NCBI RefSeq assembly: GCF_019710745.1
Contig: NZ_JAHKJW010000003.1
Location: 1 to 64,000 of the forward strand
DNA length: 64,000 nt
Source: Streptomyces beigongshangae
GTDB lineage: Bacteria; Actinomycetota; Actinomycetes; Streptomycetales; Streptomycetaceae
Direction of reading: 5' to 3'
In this document: in pieces, positions 24,761 through 33,943 of the stretch
Position numbering within the stretch: position 1 is the first letter of the stretch
Layout of the letters: the number at the start of each line of letters is the position of its first letter
Translations under genes and position numbers: made by a program
Notes under the pieces: generated by a model
Seen by the model: only the letters and a program-made list of their open reading frames with translations
Database searches by the model: none
Told to the model about the DNA's origin: nothing

Positions 24761-26112
24761 CGCGCTCCGATCGGCCGGTGCCTGATCACCAGTGCCATCA
24801 GCGCGGCGACGGCGCACAAGGCCCCGGAGGCGTACCACATCACGTCGTACGAGCCGAAGGCGTCGCGCGCGGCGCCGCCGAGGAAGGCGACGAGGGCGGC
24901 GCCGACCTGGTGGGAGGCGAGGACCCAGCCGAAGACGATGGCGCTGTCGTCGCCGAACCGCTCGCGGCACAGGGCGATGGTGGGCGGCACGGTGGCGACC
25001 CAGTCCAGCCCGTAGAAGACGATGAAGAAGACCATCGGGGGGTGGACCGAGGGCCCCAGGAGCAGGGGGAGGAAGAGGAGCGAGACGCCGCGCAGGGCGT
25101 AGTAGACCGCGAGCAGGCGCCGCGGGTCGAAGCGGTCGGTGAACCAGCCGGAGGCGATCGTGCCGACGACGTCGAAGACACCGATCACGGCGAGCAGCGA
25201 GGCGGCGGCCGTGATCGGCATGCCGTGGTCGTGGGCGGCCGGCACGAAGTGGGTCTGGATCAGGCCGTTGGTCGAGGCACCGCAGATCGCGAACGTGCCC
25301 GCGAGCAGCCAGAAGGACCCCGTGCGCGCGGCGGAGACGAGGACCCGCACGGTCCGGCGCGCCGCCCCCGGCACGGGCGGCGGCTTCCCGACGAACTCCG
25401 TCGCCCCGTACGGCATGAGGCCGACGTCCGCCGGGTGGTCGCGCAGCAGCAGCCAGACGAACGGCACGACCGCGAGCGCCGCCAGCGCCACGGTCACCGC
25501 GGCCGGACGCCAGTCGTGCTCCGCGACGATCCAGGAGAGGAGCGGCAGGAAGACCAGCTGGCCGGAGGCCGAGGCGGCGGTGAGGACGCCGGTGACCAGG
25601 CCCCGCCGCTCGGTGAACCAGCGGTTCGTGACGGTCGCCGCGAAGGCGAGGGCCATCGAGCCGGAGCCCAGGCCCACGAGCAGTCCCCAGCACAGCAGCA
25701 GCTGCCACGCGGCGGTCATCCAGACCGTGGCGCCGGAGCCGAGCGCGATCACGACCAGGGCGAGCGCGACGACCCGCCGGATGCCGAACCGGTCCATCAG
25801 CGCGGCGGCGAACGGCGCCGTCAGCCCGTACAGCGCGAGGTTGACGGAGACCGCGAGGCCGATCGTGCCGCGCGACCAGTGGAATTCGGCATGCAACGGG
25901 TCGATCAGCAGACCCGGCAGGGAGCGGAAGGCGGCCGCGCCGATGATGGTCACGAAGGTGACGGCGGCCACGAACCAGGCCCGGTGCACGCGGGTGCGCC
26001 GCGGCCGTCCGCCCCCGCCTCCGTCCCCGTCCCCGCCCCCGCGCCCGCCCCCGGGTTTCTCGACGAGCGCCTCGGGTGCCGCCTCGTTCGCGGCGTCGGT
26101 TGTCTGTGTCAC
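24751..26112 (-). CDS. Major facilitator superfamily transporter
   Basis: 453 residues starting at GTG 26112. After a Gly/Pro/Glu-rich cytoplasmic leader (about 1-40) come twelve predicted membrane helices. Charged loops such as DRFGIRRVVALAL (between helices 2 and 3) and DRFDPRRLLAVYYA (in the second half) are the MFS signature in each half. The subtype resembles oxalate/monocarboxylate-type permeases (OFA family), which exchange organic anions. It is divergent from the GlxA-type regulator with about 70 bp between, suggesting that it is regulated by it. Confidence 0.9.
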   Translation of the reverse strand: MTQTTDAANEAAPEALVEKPGGGRGGGDGDGGGGGRPRRTRVHRAWFVAAVTFVTIIGAAAFRSLPGLLIDPLHAEFHWSRGTIGLAVSVNLALYGLTAPFAAALMDRFGIRRVVALALVVIALGSGATVWMTAAWQLLLCWGLLVGLGSGSMALAFAATVTNRWFTERRGLVTGVLTAASASGQLVFLPLLSWIVAEHDWRPAAVTVALAALAVVPFVWLLLRDHPADVGLMPYGATEFVGKPPPVPGAARRTVRVLVSAARTGSFWLLAGTFAICGASTNGLIQTHFVPAAHDHGMPITAAASLLAVIGVFDVVGTIASGWFTDRFDPRRLLAVYYALRGVSLLFLPLLLGPSVHPPMVFFIVFYGLDWVATVPPTIALCRERFGDDSAIVFGWVLASHQVGAALVAFLGGAARDAFGSYDVMWYASGALCAVAALMALVIRHRPIGARHT

Positions 26113-26183
26113 GTCATAGAGCTTCCGGTCCGCGCCCGTCCCGGACGAGTGGCCCGGAGGACAGCATTCATTAGGATCGGGCC

Positions 26184-27212
26184 ATGGGTCCGCAGCGCTC
26201 GTTCCGCCCGCACCGCGTCGTCGTCCTCGCCCTGGACGGTCTCCTTCCGTTCGAACTGGGCATCCCGCAGCGCATCTTCGGACGCGCCGTCGACGCGCGG
26301 GGCCGGAAGCTGTACGAGACCGTCACCTGCTCCGTCCGGCCGCCGGGCCCGGTCGAGACGGACGCCGACTTCTCCGTGCTCGTCGAGAACGGGCCGCAGG
26401 CGCTGGCCACGGCCGACACCGTCGTCGTCCCGGCCTCGTACGAACTCGGTCCGGTCCACGAGGAGGGCGTGCTCACCGACGAACTGGCCGCGGCCCTCGC
26501 CCTGATCCGGCCGGGCACCCGGCTCGTCTCCATCTGCACGGGCGGGTACGTCCTCGCCGCCGCCGGGTATCTGGACGGGCGCCCGGCGACCACGCACTGG
26601 GCGTCCGCCGAGCACTTCCAGCGGCTCTTCCCGAAGGTGCGGGTCGACGCCGACGTGCTGTTCATCGACGACGGGGACGTGCTGACCTCCGCGGGGGTCG
26701 CGGCGGGCATCGACCTGTGCGTCCACATCGTGCGGCGGGACCACGGGACCGCGGTCGCCAACGAGGTGGCCCGCCGTACGGTCGTGCCGCCGCACCGGGA
26801 CGGCGGGCAGGCCCAGTACGTACGGCGGCCGGTGCCGGAGCCGCGGTCGGCCGGCACGACCGCCGCCCGCGCCTGGGCGCTGGAGCGGTTGCACGAGCCG
26901 ATCCGGCTGCGGGACATGGCCGCGCGGGAGGCCATGTCCGTGCGGACGTTCACCCGGCGGTTCCGGGAGGAGGCCGGGATCAGTCCCGGGCAGTGGCTGA
27001 CCCAGCGGCGGATCGAGCGGGCGCGCCACCTCCTCGAATCGACGGACCTGTCGATGGACCGGGTCGCGGCGGACGCCGGCTTCGGGACGGCGCAGTCGAT
27101 GCGGCAGCACCTTCAGTCGACGCTGGGGGTGACCCCGACGTCGTACCGCCGCACGTTCCGCGACCCGGCCCCGGCCCCAACCCCGACCGCGACCCCGACC
27201 GCGGGTCCCTGA
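26184..27212 (+). CDS. GlxA family AraC-type transcriptional regulator
   Basis: 342 residues. N-terminal DJ-1/PfpI-like amidotransferase fold (about 10-190) with the nucleophile-elbow-like SICTGGYVLAAAGYLDGRPA, and a C-terminal AraC-type DNA-binding domain (about 225-330) with two helix-turn-helix motifs (DMAAREAMSVRTFTRRFREE and VAADAGFGTAQSMRQHLQS). Ends with a Pro/Thr/Ala tail encoded by short repeats (ACCCCGACCGCG). GlxA regulators respond to nitrogen metabolites or aldehydes. Divergent with the MFS transporter. Confidence 0.9.
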   Translation: MGPQRSFRPHRVVVLALDGLLPFELGIPQRIFGRAVDARGRKLYETVTCSVRPPGPVETDADFSVLVENGPQALATADTVVVPASYELGPVHEEGVLTDELAAALALIRPGTRLVSICTGGYVLAAAGYLDGRPATTHWASAEHFQRLFPKVRVDADVLFIDDGDVLTSAGVAAGIDLCVHIVRRDHGTAVANEVARRTVVPPHRDGGQAQYVRRPVPEPRSAGTTAARAWALERLHEPIRLRDMAAREAMSVRTFTRRFREEAGISPGQWLTQRRIERARHLLESTDLSMDRVAADAGFGTAQSMRQHLQSTLGVTPTSYRRTFRDPAPAPTPTATPTAGP

Positions 27213-27219
27213 AGCCTCC

Positions 27220-28269
27220 CTAGAACGTCAGAACCCCCCGGGCGACCCGCCCGGCCCCCGCGTCGGCCACCGCCTTCTCGAAGTCCTCCACCGGGTACGT
27301 GACCGTCACCAGCTCGTCCAGCAGCAGCCGCCCCTCCCGGTACAGCTCCGCGTACAGCGCGATGTCCCGCTGCGGCCGGGAGGCCCCGTACCGGCACCCC
27401 AGGATCGACTTGTCCAGGAACATGGACGAGACGAGGAACGACGCCTCGGCGTCGGCCGCCGGCACCCCCAGCAGCACGGCCTGCCCGTGCCGGTCGAGCA
27501 GGTCGACGGCCTGCCGTACGAGTTCGGCCCGGCCCACGCACTCGAAGACGTGGTCCGCGCCGTTCGGCAGGATGTCCCGCACCCCTTCCGCGGAGGTGAG
27601 GAAGTGCCCGGCCCCGAACCGCCGCGCGGTCTCCTCCTTCGCCGGGTTCGTGTCGACCGCCACCACGGTGAGCGCGCCGGCGATCCGCGCGCCCTGGATG
27701 ACGTTGAGCCCGATCCCCCCGGCGCCGATGACGACGACGCTGTCCCCGCGGTCCACCCGGGCCCGGTTCAGGACGGCCCCGACCCCGGTCAGCACCCCGC
27801 ACCCGATGAGGGCGGCGGAGGTCATCGGGATGTTCCGCGGGATCGGCACCGCCTGCACGGCCTTGACCACCGTCCGTTCGGCGAAGGCGGAGTTGGAGGC
27901 GAACTGGTACAGCGGCCGCCCGGCCCGCGCGAACGGCTGCTGCGGCATCCCGATCGCCTTGCGGCACATGGTGGGCCGGCCCCGGTCGCACTCCGCGCAC
28001 GTACCGCAGTTGGCGAGGGTGGACAGCGAGACGTGGTCCCCGGGGCGGACGTGGGTGACGCCCGCGCCGACCTCCTCCACGACGCCCGCGCCCTCGTGGC
28101 CGAGCACCACGGGTACGGGGAAGGGGATGGTGCCGTCCACCACGGACAGGTCGCTGTGGCACAGCCCCGCCGCCGAGACCGCGACCAGCACCTCGCCCGG
28201 TCCCGGTCCGCGTATCTCCAGGTCGTCCACCACCTGGGCCCGCCTGCCGTCGAAGATCACGCCCCGCAT
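27220..28269 (-). CDS. Zinc-dependent alcohol dehydrogenase (MDR superfamily)
   Basis: 349 residues. NAD(P)-dependent oxidation of an alcohol. Catalytic zinc ligands: Cys37 in AGLCHSDLS, His in LGHEGAGVVEEVG (about 59), and Cys in LIGCGVLTG (about 155). The structural zinc motif NCGTCAECDRGRPTMC (about 87-102) has four Cys. Cofactor Rossmann motif VVIGAGGIGLNVIQ (about 176-189). Third gene of the SDR-dehydrogenase-alcohol dehydrogenase operon controlled by the operator at 30435; the upstream gene ends 4 bp before its ATG. It may oxidise a hydroxyl on the acyl substrate. Confidence 0.92.
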   Translation of the reverse strand: MRGVIFDGRRAQVVDDLEIRGPGPGEVLVAVSAAGLCHSDLSVVDGTIPFPVPVVLGHEGAGVVEEVGAGVTHVRPGDHVSLSTLANCGTCAECDRGRPTMCRKAIGMPQQPFARAGRPLYQFASNSAFAERTVVKAVQAVPIPRNIPMTSAALIGCGVLTGVGAVLNRARVDRGDSVVVIGAGGIGLNVIQGARIAGALTVVAVDTNPAKEETARRFGAGHFLTSAEGVRDILPNGADHVFECVGRAELVRQAVDLLDRHGQAVLLGVPAADAEASFLVSSMFLDKSILGCRYGASRPQRDIALYAELYREGRLLLDELVTVTYPVEDFEKAVADAGAGRVARGVLTF

Positions 28270-28273
28270 GCCC

Positions 28274-29416
28274 TCAGCCCTTCGCTTCCCTGGGAAGGCC
28301 GAGCACGCGCTCGGCGATGATCGTGCGCTGGATCTCGTCCGAGCCGCCGTAGACGGTGTCGGCCCGGCTGAAGAGGAACAGGTGCTGGAGCGCGTCCAGT
28401 TCGTACGGCGCCCCGGCCGTCCAGTCCGCCGGCCCCACCGCCGCCCCGGCGCCCCGCACCCGCACCGCCAGTTCGCCGAGCCGCTGGTGCCACCGGCCCC
28501 ACAGCAGTTTGGCCACGCTGGGGGCGCCCCGGTCGGCCGGGCCGCCCAGCGTGCGCAGGGCGTTCCACCGCAGGGCGCGCAGCTCGGCCCACTGGCGTAC
28601 GAGCAGGTCGCGGACGACGGGGTCGTCGGCCGCGCCCGTGGCGACGGCCGTCTCCACCACCTCGGCCAGCTCCTGGGCGAAGCCGATCTGCTGGGCCAGG
28701 GTGGAGACCCCGCGTTCGAAGCCGAGCAGGCTCATCGCCACCCGCCAGCCGTTGCCCTCGCCGCCGACGACGTGCTCCGCGCGGGCGCGGGCCCCGTCGA
28801 AGAAGACCTCGTTGAACTCGCTGGTCCCGGTCAGCTGCCGGATCGGCCGGACCTCGATCCGGCCGGGCTGGTCCATGGGCACCAGCAACAGGCTCAGGCC
28901 CCGGTGCCTGCGCGACCCCGCCCCGGTGCGCGCCAGCACGAAACACCAGTCGGCCTCGTGCGCCAGCGAGGTCCAGATCTTCTGCCCGCTGATCCGGTAC
29001 CCGCCCGCCTCCCGTACGGCCCCGGTACGGATCCCCGCGAGATCGGACCCCGCCCCGGGCTCGCTGTAGCCCTGGCACCAGAGTTCGTCACCGGCGGCGA
29101 CGGGCGGCAGGAAGCGCGCCTTCTGCTCCGCGCTCCCGTGGGCGATGAGCGTGGGGGCGAGCAGCTTCTCGCCGATGTGCCCGCCGCGCGCGGGCGCCCG
29201 GGCCCGCGCGTACTCCTCGGCCCACACCACCTGCCGTCCGATCCCGACCGGCCGGTTCCCGTACCCCCCTTCCGCCCAGCCGAGCCCGATCCACCCGGCG
29301 GCGCCGAGCTCCCGCTCCCACCCCCGCCGGTCCCCGCGCCAGGGAAGACGCCCCGCCAACCAGCCCCGCACCTCGTCCCGGAACGCCTCGTCCTCCGACG
29401 TGACCCCGAAATCCAC
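28274..29416 (-). CDS. Acyl-CoA dehydrogenase family protein
   Basis: 380 residues from GTG 29416, with GGAGG 6 bp upstream; a TTG at 29428 would add four residues. Flavoprotein desaturase: EDEAFRDEVRGWLAGRLPW start, WCQGYSEPGAGSDLAGIRTG (about 122-141), SGQKIWTSLAHEADWCF and the C-terminal DEIQRTIIAERVLGLPREAK. Sits between an SDR and an alcohol dehydrogenase in one operon; half of a dispersed repeat (29442-29469) is inserted in the 90-bp gap upstream. Its closest relative in the window by motif pattern is the product of the gene at 33944. Confidence 0.92.
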   Translation of the reverse strand: MDFGVTSEDEAFRDEVRGWLAGRLPWRGDRRGWERELGAAGWIGLGWAEGGYGNRPVGIGRQVVWAEEYARARAPARGGHIGEKLLAPTLIAHGSAEQKARFLPPVAAGDELWCQGYSEPGAGSDLAGIRTGAVREAGGYRISGQKIWTSLAHEADWCFVLARTGAGSRRHRGLSLLLVPMDQPGRIEVRPIRQLTGTSEFNEVFFDGARARAEHVVGGEGNGWRVAMSLLGFERGVSTLAQQIGFAQELAEVVETAVATGAADDPVVRDLLVRQWAELRALRWNALRTLGGPADRGAPSVAKLLWGRWHQRLGELAVRVRGAGAAVGPADWTAGAPYELDALQHLFLFSRADTVYGGSDEIQRTIIAERVLGLPREAKG

Positions 29417-29441
29417 CCTGCCCTCCAACGGCCTGCTCCTC

Positions 29442-29469
29442 AGGGACGCGGGGAACTGCGCGACCAGCC
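29442..29469. repeat. Dispersed GGCTGGTCGCGCAGTTCCCC repeat, half copy, reverse orientation
   Basis: Reads AGGGACGCGGGGAACTGCGC on the plus strand and continues into GACCAGCC, one arm of the family hairpin with one base change. It lies inside an operon, between the SDR stop (29504) and the dehydrogenase start (29416). Confidence 0.7.
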
Positions 29470-29503
29470 GCAGCGGACCCGCGCCGACCGGACACCCCGA
29501 CCC

Positions 29504-30412
29504 CTACGGCGCCTCCTTCACGCTACGGGCGGCCCGCTCCATCTCCTCCACCCGCGCGAGCAACGGCATCGGATCCGTCCCCACCGTCCCCGGCAGGAAG
29601 TCCGCGAGCCGCTCCGGCGTCCACCGCCCCTGCGCGTACCCGGCGCGGAGCTCCCTCGGCTGCGCCCACACCGCGATCTTCGGCCCCGCGACCGTGTACA
29701 CCTGCCCGGTGATCCGCTCCCGGCGGGCCCGCTCGGACAGCAGGTAGACCACGAGCGCGGCCACGTCCTCCGGTTCGCCGATCTCCGTCAGCTCCATCGG
29801 CACGTTCGCCGACATCCGCGTACGGGCGACCGGCGCGACCGCGTTCGCCGTGACCCCGTACTTGTGCAGCCCGAGCGCCGCGCTGCGCACGAGCGAGATG
29901 ATCCCGCCCTTCGCGGCGCTGTAGTTGGCCTGGGAGACGGACCCCTGGTGGTTGCCGCTGGTGAAGCCGATCAGCGTGCCCGACCGCTGTTCCCGCATGA
30001 CGGCCGAGGCGGCGCGGAACACCGTGAACGTGCCCTTCAGATGCGTGGCGAGGACCGGGTCCCACTCGTCCTCGGACATGTTGAAGAGCATCCGCTCACG
30101 CAGGATGCCGGCCACGCAGACGACCCCGTCGAGCCGCCCGTACGCCTTCAGGGCCGTGTCGACGATCCGCTGTCCGCCCGCCATGGTGGAGACGTCGTCG
30201 GCCACCGCGACCGCCTCTCCGCCGGCCGCCCCGATCTCCTCGGCCACGCCGTCGGCGACGGCGCCGGACGGCTCCGAGCCCTCGACCGACACCCCGTGGT
30301 CGTTGACGACGACGCGCGCGCCCTCGGCCGCGGCCGCCAGCGCCACCGCGCGTCCGATGCCCCGGCCCGCCCCGGTCACGGCGACGGCCATGCCTGCCAA
30401 GAAGTTCCCCAT
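29504..30412 (-). CDS. SDR family oxidoreductase (3-hydroxyacyl-CoA dehydrogenase-like)
   Basis: 302 residues from ATG 30412. NAD motif GAGRGIGR (about 15-22), VNDHGVS, the insertion typical of the MFE/HSD17B4 (peroxisomal multifunctional enzyme) type, VCVAGILRERML (about 98-109), catalytic SGNHQGSVSQANYSAAKGGI (Ser-Tyr-Lys; about 151-170), and a long C-terminal extension (about 235-302) with WTPERLADFLPG. Probably oxidises a 3-hydroxyacyl-CoA. First gene of the operon; the regulon operator at 30435 is 22 bp upstream of the ATG and shared with the divergent cyclase. Confidence 0.9.
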   Translation of the reverse strand: MGNFLAGMAVAVTGAGRGIGRAVALAAAAEGARVVVNDHGVSVEGSEPSGAVADGVAEEIGAAGGEAVAVADDVSTMAGGQRIVDTALKAYGRLDGVVCVAGILRERMLFNMSEDEWDPVLATHLKGTFTVFRAASAVMREQRSGTLIGFTSGNHQGSVSQANYSAAKGGIISLVRSAALGLHKYGVTANAVAPVARTRMSANVPMELTEIGEPEDVAALVVYLLSERARRERITGQVYTVAGPKIAVWAQPRELRAGYAQGRWTPERLADFLPGTVGTDPMPLLARVEEMERAARSVKEAP

Positions 30413-30434
30413 GCCCCGGCCCCTCCCGCAGTTT

Positions 30435-30449
30435 CTGACGGCCCGTTAG
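30435..30449. promoter_or_regulatory. CTGACGGCCCGTTAG operator
   Basis: Regulon motif with one mismatch in the right arm (GTTAG). It is preceded by TTT and followed by ATTT. Lies between the divergent SDR operon (minus) and the cyclase gene (plus). Confidence 0.6.
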
Positions 30450-30507
30450 ATTTACTCGGAATTCTACGACCTGTCGGACACCTGGAGACAAGCCCCGGGG
30501 AGGGCCC

Positions 30508-31434
30508 GTGTCACTGCCGGCCGAGTTCCACGACATCGCCGAACGCGTGAACAACTGGGGGCGCTGGGGCGCCGACGACGAGATCGGCACCCTGAACCTG
30601 ATCACCGACGAGGTCGTGCGCAGGGCCGCCGCGAGCGTGCTCGGCGGCCGGCGCGTACCCCTCGCGCTCCCCCTGCGGCAGGACGGCGTGCAGACGGGCA
30701 TGATCCCGGGCCGGGTGAACCCGCTGCACACGATGGTGCAGATCAACCAGGAGCCGTTCGGGCCCGGCACGGTCGCGTGCAGCGACGACGCCGTGACGAT
30801 GGGCCTCCAGGCGGCCACCCACTGGGACGCGCTCACCCACGTCTCGCACTCCGGCAAGCTCTACAACGGCCGCCCCGCCGACACCGTCACCGCCCACTCG
30901 GGCGCGTCGTTCGCCGGTATCGACAAGGCCCGGCACATCGTCTCGCGCGGCGTCCTGCTGGACGTGGCCCGCACCCTGGGCGGGGAGCGCCTCGACGGCG
31001 GGCACGCCGTCACCCCCGAGGACCTCGACGCCGCCGAGGAGCTGAGCGGGACACGGGTCGGTCCGGGCGACATCGTCCTCGTACGCACCGGCCAGATGCA
31101 GCTCTACCTCGCGGGCGACAAGCAGGGGTACGCCTTCCCCTCCCCCGGCCTGTCGGTGCGTACCCCGGAGTGGTTCCACGCCCGCGACGTCGCGGCGGTC
31201 GCGAACGACACCCTCACCTTTGAGATATTTCCTCCGGAGATAGAAGGGTTGTGGCTGCCGGTGCACGCGCTCGACCTGGTCGAGATGGGCATGCTGCAGG
31301 GCCAGAACTGGAATCTCGAAGAGTTGTCCACAGTGTGTGGAGAACTCGGGCGCTCCACGTTCCTGCTGTCGGCGACGCCCGAACCGTTCACCGGCGGCAC
31401 GGGAAGCCCCGTGGCACCCGTCGCGATCCTCTGA
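30508..31434 (+). CDS. Cyclase family protein (kynurenine-formamidase-like metal hydrolase)
   Basis: 308 residues from GTG 30508, behind GGGGAGGG. Cyclase superfamily (PF04199): N-terminal NNWGRWGADDEIGTLNLIT (about 14-32), metal-binding HWDALTHVSHSG (about 109-120) with the conserved His and Asp, RHIVSRGVLLDVA, DIVLVRTGQM and the C-terminal LPVHALDLVEMGML. Metal-dependent amide or ester hydrolysis. Regulated with the divergent SDR operon by the site at 30435. Substrate unknown; a lactone or cyclic intermediate would suit the pathway context. Confidence 0.88.
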   Translation: MSLPAEFHDIAERVNNWGRWGADDEIGTLNLITDEVVRRAAASVLGGRRVPLALPLRQDGVQTGMIPGRVNPLHTMVQINQEPFGPGTVACSDDAVTMGLQAATHWDALTHVSHSGKLYNGRPADTVTAHSGASFAGIDKARHIVSRGVLLDVARTLGGERLDGGHAVTPEDLDAAEELSGTRVGPGDIVLVRTGQMQLYLAGDKQGYAFPSPGLSVRTPEWFHARDVAAVANDTLTFEIFPPEIEGLWLPVHALDLVEMGMLQGQNWNLEELSTVCGELGRSTFLLSATPEPFTGGTGSPVAPVAIL

Positions 31435-31947
31435 GGAACCCCGGCCGGGGATCCGGGAGCCGGAATCCCGGCGCCCGCCGTCCACCGCCCGTCGTCCGCC
31501 GCCCACCGCCCACCGCCCGCCGCCGAAATGTGCGAGGGCCGGTTGGCGGCGCGTCTCCCCCGACTTCCCGCCACGCCCGGGCGGGAGGACCCCCTCGCCC
31601 CTCGCCCCGAGCACGGCATCGCGCGCCGCCACCCGGCTCTCCGGCGCGCCCACCCTGCCCCCGCCCCCCCCAGGGGTCGACGCCGAATGGCGGTCCGCAC
31701 GCGACGAGGGCTTCCGTCACCGGAGTCCTCGTCGCCCCCTCACGGCGAACCACTGACCACAAGCGTGAGGAAGCGGTCACATAACGTCAACACCGCAACA
31801 GTGATTCACGCCTTACGCGACCTTTGTCACCCTCACGAGGGGAAGCACTGCCCGGCGCACCGGACGGCACCGGACGCCCGGAGTCCGTTCTCCGTGCCAC
31901 GCGTGCGCCAGCGGGCGCGCCCATGCACGAGCGCCCGCTCCCGCGCG
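31435..31947. other. Gene-free 510-bp stretch between convergent genes
   Basis: Begins with a CCGCCC-type tract rich in short repeats (GCCCACCGCCCACC, about 31480-31525). No ORF here has recognisable coding character. A lower-GC part around 31770-31810 (CACATAACGTCAACACCG) resembles promoter DNA but no gene starts behind it. I see nothing else. Confidence 0.4.
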
Positions 31948-32448
31948 TTACACGGCTCCGTACGCCAGGCCCCCGTACGCCGCCGGGGCCGTCTCGCACG
32001 CCGCGGTGGCGACGGTCGTCGGCGGACACCGGTCCACCTCGCACCAGATGCACTTGCCGGTGCCCTCGGCGATCCAGCCCCACCGGTCGGCGAGACCGTC
32101 GACCAGGGCGAGGCCGCGGCCGTCGGTGTCGTCGCCGTCCGCGCGGCGCGGCCGCGGCGCCCTGGCACTGGCGTCGACCACTTCCAGCCGGACGGTCGCC
32201 GCCGCCCCGTCGGGCGCCCGCCCGCCGACCGCCGGCGCGCCCGGCACCGACAGGCGCAGGACGGCGGGGCGGCCGGTGTGCACCACGGCGTTGGTGACCA
32301 GCTCCGAGACGAGCAGGACCAGCGTCTCGGCCAGCGACTCGTCGGCCCCTATACCGGACCCCGCGAGCCGCGACCGGGCCCATCTCCGGGCCCGCCCCAC
32401 CTCAGCGGGGTCGGGCCGGATCTCCAGCTGCACTTGAAGCACCTGCAC
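31948..32448 (-). CDS. ATP-binding protein (HATPase_c, anti-sigma-factor kinase-like)
   Basis: 166 residues from GTG 32448. GHKL-type ATPase of the RsbW/SpoIIAB class common in Streptomyces: ARRWARSRLAGSGIGADESL (about 20-39), N-box ELVTNAVVHTGRPAVLRL (about 49-66), a G1-like motif DGRGLALVDGLADRWGW (about 107-123). Such proteins bind an anti-sigma antagonist or a sigma factor. No partner sits next to it; the STAS protein at 38618 is a possible antagonist, which is speculation. The C-terminal tail after CIWCEVD is not conserved in the family. Confidence 0.8.
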   Translation of the reverse strand: MQVLQVQLEIRPDPAEVGRARRWARSRLAGSGIGADESLAETLVLLVSELVTNAVVHTGRPAVLRLSVPGAPAVGGRAPDGAAATVRLEVVDASARAPRPRRADGDDTDGRGLALVDGLADRWGWIAEGTGKCIWCEVDRCPPTTVATAACETAPAAYGGLAYGAV

Positions 32449-32961
32449 CGCTCACACCATCCGAACCGGCGGACACATCGCCTCGCGCCTCGCAAGGGCC
32501 ACGATCGTGGTCAGAAAAGGGCTCACGGAACGTGATTCCCTCAGGAGACAGCATGGTTGACGGACAGTCACGCCAACAAGCGCTTCGGGCATATTCCAGC
32601 GCGAAGGAGTACGCGTGCGGGATACTGTGCGACCCCCGTCACGGGGAGTCGAACAGGCAGGAACGGTCCTGCCGACGGTCCTGCTCCCCGCCCCGCGGGC
32701 GGCGCGCACCGCCGGATCCGGGGCCGCCCCGAGGGCGGCTCCGTGACGGCCCGGGCTCAGAACCACTCGCATCCCACACAAGGTACCGGAGCGGGGATCC
32801 GACTCCGGGCCGTGACGAGTCGCCCGGGGGACACCACCCGGTGTCAACGCTCGGTGATTCCCGTAGGCCGCCTTCCGCACCGTCCGTCCCCCTCCGCCCG
32901 GCCCGGCATGCCACGATCGGCGGCGACGGCAGCGACGACGACGGCGATCAGTACGGCGGAT
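32449..32961. other. Gene-free 510-bp region upstream of the ATP-binding gene
   Basis: Must contain the minus-strand promoter of the ATP-binding gene. A plus-strand ATG at 32552 has an excellent ribosome site (CAGGAGACAGC) and a short plausible start (MVDGQSRQQALRAYSSAKEY), but the reading frame soon becomes a compositionally random Arg/Pro-rich shadow, so I do not call it. A GTCGAAC core near 32645 looks like a tRNA T-loop but has no matching stem. Confidence 0.4.
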
Positions 32962-33939
32962 TCACGCCCCGGGGCATTCCCTGGGGCATTCCCCGGGGCA
33001 CTCCTCGGGGCACTCCTCGGGCGCCAGCAGGTCCTCGGCGAGGGCTTCCTCGCTCTGCGCGGCGCACGGTCCGCGACGGGCCCGGCACCAGGCCCGTTTG
33101 AGGTGCAGGTGCACGTCGGACTCCCAGGTGAACCCCATGCCGCCGTGCACCTGGAGACAGTCGCGGGCGCCGCGCTCGGCCGCCTCGTCGGCGAGCAGCC
33201 GGGCCGCCGCGATGTCCGGCGGATCACCGGTGACGGCCGCCGCGTACACCGCCGAACGCGCCACCTCCACCCGCACCAGCATCTCCGAGCAGAGGTGTTT
33301 CACCGCCTGGAAGGCTCCGATCGGCTGTCCGAACTGCTCACGGGTCCGGGCGTGTTGCACGGCCAGCGCGCAGGTCCGCGCGGCGGAGCCGAGCTGTTCG
33401 GCGGCGGTCAGCAAGGCGGCCACCGGGTCGGGGGGTGCGGCCCGGTCCACCCGGTGCAGGGGGGTCAGCGGGTCGACCGGGCGCAGGGCGACGGCCCCGG
33501 TCACGTCGCCGCGCACGACGTCCGCCTCCTCCAGCCACTCCACGAGGGTGCCGTCGACGGCCGCGACCACGCACTCGCCGGTGGCCGCCCCGGGCACCTC
33601 GCCGGCCGCCAGGTGGGTGGCCACGAGCGGCCCGGGCAGCAGCGCCCGACCGGCCTCCTCGAAGGCCAGCACCGCCTCGGCGAGCCCCAGCCCGACCCCG
33701 CCCCGCGCCCGGGGCAGCCGCAGCGCGAAGAAACCCGCCTCACCCAGCTCACGCCACAGCACGCGGTCGAGGACGGGGGCGGGAGCACCGCCTCCCGGGC
33801 GTCCGGGGCCGTCCGCCGCACCCGCCGCCCGGGGCGGGTCGACCGCCGCCCGCAGCCGCTCCCTGCCGAATCGGCGCGTCAGCAGTTCGCGCACCCCGGC
33901 CCGCAGGGCCCGCTGGTCGTCGTCGAGCCGGAAGTCCAT
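32962..33939 (-). CDS. Short acyl-CoA dehydrogenase-like subunit with a repeat-encoded C-terminus
   Basis: 325 residues from ATG 33939, 4 bp after the preceding gene: shorter than the usual 380-400. FAD-binding desaturase fold: RTREQFGQPIGAFQAVKHLC (about 219-238), LQVHGGMGFTWESDVHLHL (about 270-288) with the likely catalytic Glu. It lacks much of the N-terminal domain (only about 120 residues before the middle domain). The last 18 residues (EECPEECPGECPRECPGA) are coded by a 12-bp tandem repeat (GGGGCATTCCCY/GGGGCACTCCTC). Adjacent acyl-CoA dehydrogenase genes of unequal size often encode alpha2beta2 enzymes in steroid degradation; its partner would be the gene at 33944. Confidence 0.85.
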   Translation of the reverse strand: MDFRLDDDQRALRAGVRELLTRRFGRERLRAAVDPPRAAGAADGPGRPGGGAPAPVLDRVLWRELGEAGFFALRLPRARGGVGLGLAEAVLAFEEAGRALLPGPLVATHLAAGEVPGAATGECVVAAVDGTLVEWLEEADVVRGDVTGAVALRPVDPLTPLHRVDRAAPPDPVAALLTAAEQLGSAARTCALAVQHARTREQFGQPIGAFQAVKHLCSEMLVRVEVARSAVYAAAVTGDPPDIAAARLLADEAAERGARDCLQVHGGMGFTWESDVHLHLKRAWCRARRGPCAAQSEEALAEDLLAPEECPEECPGECPRECPGA

Positions 33940-33943
33940 CCGG

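Noticed and set aside
27299..30550. 1083-codon plus-strand frame
   Set aside because: It lies opposite the clearly coding alcohol dehydrogenase, acyl-CoA dehydrogenase and SDR genes and has the Arg/Pro-rich composition of a GC-rich antisense frame.
32636..32660. tRNA T-loop-like GTTCGACTCC on the minus strand
   Set aside because: The flanking bases do not pair and no acceptor or anticodon stem is present.
32552..33101. ATG with a good ribosome site and a 183-codon frame
   Set aside because: After about 25 residues the composition becomes that of a shadow frame (Arg/Pro/Gly), and it runs into the antisense of the acyl-CoA dehydrogenase gene.
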